Shown here one piece after another: positions 7,713 through 13,261 of a stretch of DNA of 15,747 nt (the first letter of the stretch is position 1; each line of letters starts with the position of its first letter). This DNA comes from an uncultured Lachnospiraceae bacterium (GTDB lineage Bacteria > Bacillota_A > Clostridia > Lachnospirales > Lachnospiraceae). The stretch lies in assembly GCA_902796775.1 (NCBI GenBank), contig CADBQK010000361.1, positions 1-15,747 on the forward strand. Reading direction: 5' to 3'. Below the pieces are notes generated by a model. The model had not been told where the DNA came from, ran no database searches, and was given only the letters and a program-made list of their open reading frames with translations. The position numbers were made by a program, and so were the translations under genes.

Positions 7713-7729
7713 TTCACAAGATTTCACAA
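7713..7729 (-). promoter_or_regulatory. Tandem TTGTGAA repeats next to the rex -35 (possible Rex half-sites)
   Basis: TTGTGAA occurs twice on the minus strand (7723-7729 and 7713-7719), exactly 10 bp apart, directly abutting the rex -35. TTGTGAA is a known Rex half-site form, but true Rex operators are inverted repeats with a short spacer, and here the copies are direct. A looser inverted match (TTGTGAATT, 8 bases, AATTCAAAA) covers the -35 and spacer. Confidence 0.4.
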
Positions 7730-7801
7730 GCCGAGACAGCAGGCTGTCCTCTGCTCTAGGCAAGAAGCACAATGCTAAGGAAGACAAAAATGTTTTTATC
7801 C

Positions 7802-7830
7802 TTGATATCCTTGACTTCCTTTTATATAAT
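7802..7830 (+). promoter_or_regulatory. Sigma-A promoter of the ABC-F gene
   Basis: TTGATA (7802-7807), a 17-base spacer and a perfect TATAAT (7825-7830). The transcript would start near 7837 and carry a leader of about 66 bases before the ABC-F ATG. Between this and the rex promoter (7713-7801) I see no gene. Confidence 0.8.
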
Positions 7831-7858
7831 GGTGGAAGTGTCTGCAGTACTGGAAACT

Positions 7859-7906
7859 ATGATCGTAATTGTTATTATTTCTATTTTTCCCGGAGGTTTA
7901 TCATGA
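7859..7906 (+). CDS. Possible 15-codon leader peptide of the ABC-F gene
   Basis: A short frame MIVIVIISIFPGGLS begins about 22 bases after the predicted transcription start, and its TGA stop (7904-7906) overlaps the ABC-F ATG (7903) as ATGA. Its GGA-GGT codons are also the ribosome site of the ABC-F gene. The upstream ribosome site is weak (TGGAAA, 4 bases from the ATG). The peptide is very rich in Ile and Val. Overlap of this kind often means coupled translation, and leader peptides are known to control antibiotic-resistance ABC-F genes; here this is inference from layout, and the frame could be chance. Confidence 0.3.
   Translation: MIVIVIISIFPGGLS
7892..7905 (+). promoter_or_regulatory. 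Ribosome binding site that sets the ABC-F start
   Basis: GGAGG at 7892-7896, 6 bases before ATG 7903. The frame is open for 94 further codons upstream to 7621, but that stretch spans both divergent promoters and has no domain similarity, so 7903 is the start. Confidence 0.9.
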
Positions 7907-9915
7907 TCTTATCCTGCCATCAAATCACTTATGTCATCGGCGAACAGGAGATCCTGGATCAGATTTCTTTTTCGCTGGAAGATCATGAGAAGGCAGCAAT
8001 AATCGGTATCAACGGTGCCGGTAAGACGACTCTGCTTCGTATTCTGGCCGGTGAAATCTCTCCGGAGGCCGGTACGTTTACACTGGGGAAAGATAAGTCT
8101 GTTGGATACCTGGCACAGTACCAGGATATTACTTCCGATGAAACGATCTACGATTCGGTTATGTCCGTGCGTCAGGATCTGCTTGACATCTACACGGAAC
8201 TTCGCCGTATGGAACAGAGGATGAAAGATGCTTCCGGAAAGGAGCTGGAATCGCTTCTCTCCTCCTATGACAGACTGAACCTGCGCTTTGAACAGGAAAA
8301 CGGCTATGCACTGCAGAGCGAGGTGACCGGTGTCCTGAAAGGCCTTGGTTTTTCGCAGGAAGAATTTGGGAAGAAAGTCTCCACCTTGTCGGGAGGCCAG
8401 CGTACACGCGTCTGTCTCGGCCGCCTTCTTCTGGCCAAACCGGATCTTCTGATGCTCGACGAGCCGACCAACCACCTGGATATGGAGTCCGTTGCCTGGC
8501 TGGAGAATTACCTGTCCGGATACAGCGGCGCTGTGATCATTGTTGCTCACGATCGCTATTTTATTGATAAAGTAGCCAGCCGTATACTGGAGATCGAAAA
8601 CCATCGCCTGACTGTCTACAAAGGCGGATATGCGGATTATGCAAGGGAGAAGGCAGTTATGCAGGCTTCCCAGGAGAAGGCATATGAAAACCAGCAGCGC
8701 GAGATCCGCCGCCAGGAAGAGGTGATCCGAAAGCTTAAATCCTTTAACCGGGAAAAATCCATCAAGCGTGCGGAAAGCCGTGAAAAACAGCTCGCAAAGA
8801 TACAGCGTATCCCCTCTCCTGTCCATATTAAAGACAATATGGGCTTAAAGCTTGTAGCAAATATGGAGAGCGGCAATGACGTTCTTTTCGTGCAGGAACT
8901 TGCCAAGAGCTATACCGCAGAGCCCTTATTTAAGGATCTGGATTTTGAGATCAAGAAGGGGGAGCGAGTCGCCATCATTGGAGCAAATGGTACCGGGAAG
9001 ACCACTATCCTCAAGATCATCAACGGTATCGTACCGCCGGACTGGGGCATGGTCAAAACCGGGACCAATGTTCATATAGGCTATTATGACCAGGAACAGC
9101 AGGTGCTGGAGATGGACAAGACAATCTTTCAGGCTATCTCTGACCGCTGGCCGGCTATGACGCACACCCGGATCCGCAATGTCCTCGCATCCTTTCTTTT
9201 TACAGGAGAGGATGTATTTAAAGAAATCGGCTCATTGAGCGGCGGGGAGAGAGCCCGCGTGTCTCTGGCAATGCTTATGCTCTCCGGTGCCAATTTTCTG
9301 ATCCTGGATGAGCCTACCAACCATCTGGACATCATTTCGAGGGAAATCCTCGAACAGGCAATCAGTGCCTACAACGGCACCCTGCTCTATGTTTCCCACG
9401 ACCGGTACTTTATCAACCAGACAGCAACCCGTATCCTCGAGCTGGCAGACGGAAAGCTCACCTCTTATCTCGGGAATTATGACGACTATCTGGAGCGTAA
9501 GCAGATCCAGGCCGCTGCGCAGTCCATGTCATCACCTGCAGCTAACAGCACAGTCAGCCAGGCAGCAGTAAATGCCGGCAGCTTGGATAACAGGAAAAGT
9601 GCAGCAGTTTTTCCGGAGCAGTGGTCATCCTCTTCATCAGCGCCGGCAGGAGCAATCTCCTCCAGCGAAGGAAAACAGCAATATCTCCAGCGCAAGGAAG
9701 AGATCGCCAGGGAACGCAAACGTGAGAATACCCTGAAAAAGACTATCGCAAGAATCGATGAGATAGACGCAAGGCAAACGGAGATCGATGAATTGCTGGC
9801 ACAGGAAGAAATCTATACCGATCATGAAAAACTCCTCGCACTAAGCGAGGAGAAAGAAAAGCTCGAAGAAGAACAGCTCGAACTGATGGAGCTGTGGGAA
9901 AGCCTGGAAGGATAA
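7903..9915 (+). CDS. ydiF: ABC-F family ATP-binding protein, YdiF-like
   Basis: A 670-residue protein with two ABC ATPase domains and no membrane segment, as in the ABC-F class that acts on the ribosome rather than in transport. Domain 1 has Walker A GINGAGKT (35-42), signature LSGGQ (162-166), Walker B with DEPTNHLD (186-193) and switch AHDRYF. Domain 2 has GANGTGKT (360-367), LSGGE (445-449), LDEPTNHLD (468-476) and SHDRYF. The charged helical linker between them (about 245-305) is the ribosome-contacting interdomain linker. A Ser/Ala-rich low-complexity stretch (about 535-590) leads to a C-terminal coiled coil (about 590-665). The order and sequence resemble Bacillus YdiF, and rex is a neighbour there too. 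Housekeeping YdiF proteins are poorly characterised; a role in translation or antibiotic protection cannot be told apart here. It is monocistronic, with its own promoter and terminator. Confidence 0.9.
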   Translation: MILSCHQITYVIGEQEILDQISFSLEDHEKAAIIGINGAGKTTLLRILAGEISPEAGTFTLGKDKSVGYLAQYQDITSDETIYDSVMSVRQDLLDIYTELRRMEQRMKDASGKELESLLSSYDRLNLRFEQENGYALQSEVTGVLKGLGFSQEEFGKKVSTLSGGQRTRVCLGRLLLAKPDLLMLDEPTNHLDMESVAWLENYLSGYSGAVIIVAHDRYFIDKVASRILEIENHRLTVYKGGYADYAREKAVMQASQEKAYENQQREIRRQEEVIRKLKSFNREKSIKRAESREKQLAKIQRIPSPVHIKDNMGLKLVANMESGNDVLFVQELAKSYTAEPLFKDLDFEIKKGERVAIIGANGTGKTTILKIINGIVPPDWGMVKTGTNVHIGYYDQEQQVLEMDKTIFQAISDRWPAMTHTRIRNVLASFLFTGEDVFKEIGSLSGGERARVSLAMLMLSGANFLILDEPTNHLDIISREILEQAISAYNGTLLYVSHDRYFINQTATRILELADGKLTSYLGNYDDYLERKQIQAAAQSMSSPAANSTVSQAAVNAGSLDNRKSAAVFPEQWSSSSSAPAGAISSSEGKQQYLQRKEEIARERKRENTLKKTIARIDEIDARQTEIDELLAQEEIYTDHEKLLALSEEKEKLEEEQLELMELWESLEG

Positions 9916-9921
9916 TGAGAT

Positions 9922-9962
9922 AGAGACAGGGAGACCTTGGACGGCTCTCTGTCTCTTTTTTT
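9922..9962 (+). terminator. Rho-independent terminator of the ABC-F gene
   Basis: A 12-bp stem with one G-T pair (arms 9922-9933 and 9945-9956), an 11-base loop and a run of seven T, starting 7 bases after the stop codon. Confidence 0.92.
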
Positions 9963-9966
9963 AATG

Positions 9967-10001
9967 AAAGAGAGACAGAGAACTGTCCCCTGTCTCTCTT
10001 T
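9967..10001. repeat. REP-like perfect palindrome between convergent ABC-F and pyk genes
   Basis: A perfect 12-bp stem (9967-9978 with 9990-10001) around an 11-base loop, just past the end of pyk on the minus strand. It shares the 8-base arms AGAGACAG/CTGTCTCT with the adjacent ABC-F terminator, so the four arms can pair in more than one way. T tracts on either side are short, so it may end the pyk transcript only weakly. The GACAGGGGACAGTTCTCTGTC pattern resembles dispersed extragenic palindromes I recall from Clostridia, which I cannot confirm here. Confidence 0.6.
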
Positions 10002-10006
10002 TCCTG

Positions 10007-10053
10007 TTTAGATTGCCTGGATCAGACCTATTTAGATTGCCTGGATCAGGCCT
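10007..10053 (-). repeat. 24-bp tandem duplication across the pyk stop codon
   Basis: Two copies of a 23-base block (10007-10029 and 10031-10053) lie 24 bases apart and differ at one position (A versus G, 10026/10050). The right copy encodes the last residues of pyruvate kinase, GLIQAI-stop; the left copy is in frame and would encode I-GLIQAI-stop if the first stop were read through. It looks like a recent slipped-strand duplication. Confidence 0.9.
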
Positions 10054-11777
10054 CTGTCGGCGTCTACAGATGCGTAGGTGCCGCTTTTTAGCATCTGGGT
10101 AGCTCCTTTTGCTCCGACAATTACAGGTATCTGCAGTGCACGCCCGACTACGGCGGCATGGGAGAGATCTCCCTCTTCTTCCGTAATGATTGCGGAGGCT
10201 GTACGCAGATAATCCATAATCGCGTTTGTTGTATAAGGAATGACTATAATATTTCCATCTTTGTAATTGCGGGGCAGATAATCTTCAGATGCACAGACAC
10301 ACAGGTTGCCTTTGGCTATGCCTTCACCAATCCCCTTCCCGCTGGCCAGGACATGCCCGACCGTATGGACTTTGATCAGATTGGTTGTGCCGGAGACGCC
10401 CAGCGGGACGCCGGCTGTGATGACTACTACTTCCCCATCATTTAAAAGGCCTGCATCTTTGGCGCCGTCGACTGCGATGTCAAAAAGCTGGTCGGTGGAA
10501 TCCTCTTCAGGAATCATCAGGGGTACTACGCCCCAGGACAGGTTGAGCTTTCTCCAGTTTGCCTCATCCGTTGCAAAAGCAAGGATCGGCATGTCCGGTC
10601 TGTAACGGGAGATCATCCTGGCGGTAAATCCGGATTTGGTTACCGTTACGATCGCGGAAGCGTTCAGGTCCATTGCTGTCATGCAGGAAGCATGTGAAAT
10701 GGCCGTTGTATGATCCGGCTCTTTCGGCGACGGGCTTGACCGGAACATTTCCCTGTAATCAATTACAGACTCTGTAGAAAGAGCAATCTGCGCCATGGTC
10801 TTGACTGCCTGTACCGGATAGCTGCCAGCCGCTGTCTCACCGGAAAGCATGATGGCACTGGTGCTGTCATAAATAGCATTGGCAACATCCGTCACTTCTG
10901 CTCTTGTCGGTCTGGGATTCTTGATCATGGACTCAAGCATCTGGGTTGCCGTGATTGCAATCTTACCGGCTTCATAACATTTCTTGATGAGCATCTTCTG
11001 GAGCGGCGGAACCTTATAATAAGGAATTTCGACGCCCATGTCACCTCTGGCGACCATAATGCCGTCGGAAACGCGAATGATCTCATCGATATTGTCGACA
11101 CCCTGCTGATTCTCGATCTTGGCAATGATCCGGATCTTGTCGCCGCCGTTCTTTGCAAGAATATTCCGCATGTTGAGGATATCCTGCGCCGTCCTGGTAA
11201 AGGAAGCAGCCACAAAATCATAACCATTCTGAGCTGCGAAAATCAGGTCACTCTCGTCCTTCTCACTGATAAAAGGCATGCTCAGTGCACAGCCGGGCAC
11301 ATTGATCCCCTTATGATTGGAGACTTCCCCTCCATTGAGGACGCGGCACTGGATATTACTGCCGGAGATGGCAGTCACCTGCATCTCGATCAGTCCATCA
11401 TCAATCAGGATCGTGCTCCCGATGCTGACATCTGATGCCAGCTTTTTGTACGTAATACTGGCGATCTCGTTGCTGCCCTCGATTTCACGAGGTGTCAGTG
11501 TGAAAACCTGTCCCTTCTCCAGGGTAACCTTACCTCCTGCAAAATCTCCGACACGGATCTCAGGTCCTTTCGTATCCAGGAGGGCTGCCACAGGAAGTCC
11601 CAGCTCTTCGCGCACTTTCTTTACGATATCCAGTGTTTTTTTGTGGGACTCATGCGTACCATGAGAAAAATTCATCCTGGCAACATCCATGCCGGCAAGC
11701 ATCAGCTCACGAATCATCTCCTCAGTGTCCGTCGCCGGACCCAGGGTACAAACGATTTTTGTCTTACGGATCGACAT
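10032..11777 (-). CDS. pyk: Pyruvate kinase with C-terminal PEP-utilising mobile domain
   Basis: Converts phosphoenolpyruvate and ADP to pyruvate and ATP at the end of glycolysis. The 581 residues match the longer form found in Bacilli and Clostridia, not the roughly 470-residue enteric form. The barrel domain opens with RKTKIVCTLGPAT, has ARMNFSHG (about 33-40), LLDTKGPEIR (66-75), and the active-site signature IIAKIENQQGVDN with Lys220, then MVARGDMGVEIP and TATQMLESM. The allosteric C domain follows to about residue 475. The extra domain (about 480-581) resembles the phosphohistidine domain of PEP-utilising enzymes, with GDLSHAAVVG (His540). AGGAG lies about 6 bases before the ATG at 11777. 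A 24-bp duplication follows the stop. It lies 143 bases downstream of the HTH-nucleotidyltransferase gene and probably has its own promoter. Confidence 0.96.
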   Translation of the reverse strand: MSIRKTKIVCTLGPATDTEEMIRELMLAGMDVARMNFSHGTHESHKKTLDIVKKVREELGLPVAALLDTKGPEIRVGDFAGGKVTLEKGQVFTLTPREIEGSNEIASITYKKLASDVSIGSTILIDDGLIEMQVTAISGSNIQCRVLNGGEVSNHKGINVPGCALSMPFISEKDESDLIFAAQNGYDFVAASFTRTAQDILNMRNILAKNGGDKIRIIAKIENQQGVDNIDEIIRVSDGIMVARGDMGVEIPYYKVPPLQKMLIKKCYEAGKIAITATQMLESMIKNPRPTRAEVTDVANAIYDSTSAIMLSGETAAGSYPVQAVKTMAQIALSTESVIDYREMFRSSPSPKEPDHTTAISHASCMTAMDLNASAIVTVTKSGFTARMISRYRPDMPILAFATDEANWRKLNLSWGVVPLMIPEEDSTDQLFDIAVDGAKDAGLLNDGEVVVITAGVPLGVSGTTNLIKVHTVGHVLASGKGIGEGIAKGNLCVCASEDYLPRNYKDGNIIVIPYTTNAIMDYLRTASAIITEEEGDLSHAAVVGRALQIPVIVGAKGATQMLKSGTYASVDADRGLIQAI

Positions 11778-11794
11778 CGCTTTCTCCTCTCACT

Positions 11795-11824
11795 TTTATA
11801 ATACTATCTTTTCAAGTAATACAA
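11795..11824 (-). promoter_or_regulatory. Candidate promoter of pyk
   Basis: Minus-strand TTGTAT (11819-11824), an 18-base spacer and TATAAA (11795-11800). Both boxes are imperfect and the resulting leader is very short (about 15 bases), so this is tentative. Confidence 0.3.
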
Positions 11825-11841
11825 TAGAAATCTGTAAATCC

Positions 11842-11873
11842 ATGTCTGCCCGGACATATGCAGGAGCTGCATA
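11842..11873. repeat. Two adjacent small palindromes between the HTH-nucleotidyltransferase gene and pyk
   Basis: TATGCAG-gag-CTGCATA (11857-11873) abuts ATGTC-tgcccg-GACAT (11842-11857). Neither is followed by a T run on either strand, so they are not typical terminators. They lie just upstream of the candidate pyk promoter and could be operator or RNA-processing elements. Confidence 0.35.
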
Positions 11874-11920
11874 ATAAAAGCAGTGAAATGGAAGTCTGAC
11901 AACTGCGTATAATGCTGTCT

Positions 11921-12841
11921 TTATCCCCACAGGATTTCAGGATAGACTCCTTCTTTTTTCAGTCCGGCAAGCGCTGCCTGGACGGCTGCTTTATCCTCCT
12001 GATAGGTCATCCCGTACCATTTGTCGAGTGAACGGAGTACCTTAACACCTGCTTTCCCTTCTTCAATCAGTTTCCCGACGACAGAGGGGAGGAAATACTC
12101 AGCTTTCATCGGGTTTGCCGGTACCTGCTCGCGCAGAAATACTTCAAAACCGTCAGCAAGCTCTTTCATAAAGCTTGCCGTAAAGCCCCAGAGATTCATG
12201 GAAACCGTCTCATCCGGAGAGATACTGGTAAAAGTCTCTCCTCCATCCTCGCTGAAGGCAGCTCCCTCGCCGCGCTTCTCGATATGTACGCGCTCGCAAA
12301 TGGAAATAAGATTTCCCTTCTGATCCACCTCACAGACCCCGCGGGATACATGCCCGCTCTCTGTCAAAGTATTACCAAGTCTGAATCCTACCATCATATA
12401 GCGGTACAGATCATCATCTTCATGACCGGAAAGATAGTCATAGATCAGTGAGAAAGCATGTGTACCATAATAATCATCCGCATTGATCACAGCAAAGGGA
12501 CCATCTACCACGTCCTTACAGCTGAGTACGGCATGGGCCGTCCCCCAGGGTTTAACCCTGCCTTCAGGCACTGCAAACCAGTCCGGGACATTCTCCATCT
12601 CCTGGAACACATACCTGACATCAACATATTTCCCAATACGATCCCCGATCTGCTGCCGGAACATTTCCTCATTTTCCCGTTTTATAACGAAAATGACCTC
12701 TTCAAAACCGGCCCGCACCGCATCAAAAACGGAGAAATCCATGATGACATGGCCATGTTCATCCACCGGATCGGCCTGCTTCAGACCACCATACCGGCTG
12801 CCCATTCCGGCAGCCATAATGATCAGTACCGGCTTTCTCAT
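11921..12841 (-). CDS. Alternative internal start: nucleotidyltransferase domain alone (306 residues)
   Basis: The same frame as the 409-residue protein, starting at internal ATG 12841. GGAGG (12849-12853) is placed 7 bases before it, ideal for initiation, and MRKPVLIIMAAGMG is the normal N-terminus of the stand-alone enzyme. Either both products are made from one gene, or the HTH gene has merged recently with its downstream neighbour by loss of a stop codon. This entry is a second product of the preceding gene, not an extra gene. Confidence 0.5.
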   Translation of the reverse strand: MRKPVLIIMAAGMGSRYGGLKQADPVDEHGHVIMDFSVFDAVRAGFEEVIFVIKRENEEMFRQQIGDRIGKYVDVRYVFQEMENVPDWFAVPEGRVKPWGTAHAVLSCKDVVDGPFAVINADDYYGTHAFSLIYDYLSGHEDDDLYRYMMVGFRLGNTLTESGHVSRGVCEVDQKGNLISICERVHIEKRGEGAAFSEDGGETFTSISPDETVSMNLWGFTASFMKELADGFEVFLREQVPANPMKAEYFLPSVVGKLIEEGKAGVKVLRSLDKWYGMTYQEDKAAVQAALAGLKKEGVYPEILWG

Positions 12842-13150
12842 TTTTCTTCCTCCCGTGTTCTTCATATCTTCTGCAGTATCATCTGTGTTTACCGTGCAAT
12901 TGTTATCATCACTACGATCATCTGTCCGGTCCTCTTCCAGAAGATCCATGATCTGCGGCAGAGGCATATCCAGATAATCTGCCAGTCTGACAAGGGCACC
13001 AATACCCGGCCGGCTTCTTTTGTTTTCCCAGCAATAGATTGTATTTAAACTGACACCAACCTTCGCCGCCAGCATAGTCTGGCTCATATTTCTGCGGTGT
13101 CTGAACTCCCGCAGCATCGCACCAAACCGGGTATCGTCGTCCTTTTCCAC
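11921..13150 (-). CDS. XRE helix-turn-helix fused to a sugar-nucleotide-type nucleotidyltransferase
   Basis: A 409-residue frame from GTG 13150, which has AAGGAG 7 bases upstream. Residues about 8-66 are an XRE/Cro-type DNA-binding domain (FGAMLREFRHRRNMSQ, then AAKVGVSLNTIYCWENKRSRP). Residues about 70-103 are an Asp/Asn-rich linker. From Met104 comes a nucleotidyltransferase domain with MAAGMGSRYGGLKQ (nucleotide loop and catalytic Lys), KPWGTAHAVLSC and the metal-binding INADDYYG. It ends in a tail containing LDKWYGMTYQEDK and YPEILWG. Such enzymes join NTP to a sugar phosphate or similar acceptor; the substrate is unknown. In Lachnospiraceae this enzyme is usually a stand-alone protein of about 300 residues. 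Here a second strong ribosome site and ATG lie at the junction, so a 306-residue form may also be made. A domain fusion acting as an enzyme-regulator is possible. It follows leuS by 111 bases, which carry a tandem repeat. Confidence 0.85.
   Translation of the reverse strand: MEKDDDTRFGAMLREFRHRRNMSQTMLAAKVGVSLNTIYCWENKRSRPGIGALVRLADYLDMPLPQIMDLLEEDRTDDRSDDNNCTVNTDDTAEDMKNTGGRKMRKPVLIIMAAGMGSRYGGLKQADPVDEHGHVIMDFSVFDAVRAGFEEVIFVIKRENEEMFRQQIGDRIGKYVDVRYVFQEMENVPDWFAVPEGRVKPWGTAHAVLSCKDVVDGPFAVINADDYYGTHAFSLIYDYLSGHEDDDLYRYMMVGFRLGNTLTESGHVSRGVCEVDQKGNLISICERVHIEKRGEGAAFSEDGGETFTSISPDETVSMNLWGFTASFMKELADGFEVFLREQVPANPMKAEYFLPSVVGKLIEEGKAGVKVLRSLDKWYGMTYQEDKAAVQAALAGLKKEGVYPEILWG
12839..12853 (-). 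promoter_or_regulatory. Internal ribosome binding site at the HTH/nucleotidyltransferase junction
   Basis: GGGAGG followed by AAGAAAA and ATG, inside the coding frame, where it also encodes Gly-Gly-Arg-Lys of the linker. Strength and spacing equal those of the other starts in the window. Confidence 0.7.
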
Positions 13151-13195
13151 ACCTGATCTCCTTGCAGCCCTTTGTATCCAGTCATGTTTAATCAG

Positions 13196-13251
13196 TGACT
13201 ATGTGAATCTGTGACTTTATGACTTTGCACATTTGTGTTTTTCTGTCTTTG
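13196..13251. repeat. Degenerate 8-bp tandem repeat upstream of the HTH-nucleotidyltransferase gene
   Basis: Seven consecutive 8-base units related to TGACTTTG. The first four start TGAC, TGAA, TGAC and TGAC at 13196, 13204, 13212 and 13220; the last three are more worn (CACATTTG, TGTTTTTC, TGTCTTTG). It fills half of the 111 bases between leuS and the HTH gene, 45 bases before the GTG start. No clear terminator or promoter is visible in this gap. Confidence 0.7.
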
Positions 13252-13261
13252 TTTTTTGTGC

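Noticed and set aside
7685..7729. Canonical Rex operator (inverted TTGTTAA or TTGTGAA with a 4-base spacer)
   Set aside because: Only direct copies and a loose inverted match with 8 bases between 9-base arms were found, so it is reported as a question rather than an operator call.
7621..7902. 94-codon N-terminal extension of the ABC-F frame from TTG 7621
   Set aside because: It spans the divergent rex and ABC-F promoters, resembles no domain, and the ATG at 7903 has a strong GGAGG site and the usual ABC-F N-terminus.
7909..8826. 305-residue open frame on the minus strand inside the ABC-F gene
   Set aside because: It is antisense to a well-conserved ABC-F coding region, has no recognisable domain, and is best explained as a codon-bias shadow.
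12458..13048. 196-residue open frame on the plus strand opposite the HTH-nucleotidyltransferase gene
   Set aside because: No recognisable domain; the opposite strand encodes clear HTH and nucleotidyltransferase motifs with good ribosome sites.
13151..13261. Terminator after leuS
   Set aside because: Only a CACA/TGTG mini-palindrome with too small a loop on either strand; no stable stem with a T run on the minus strand.
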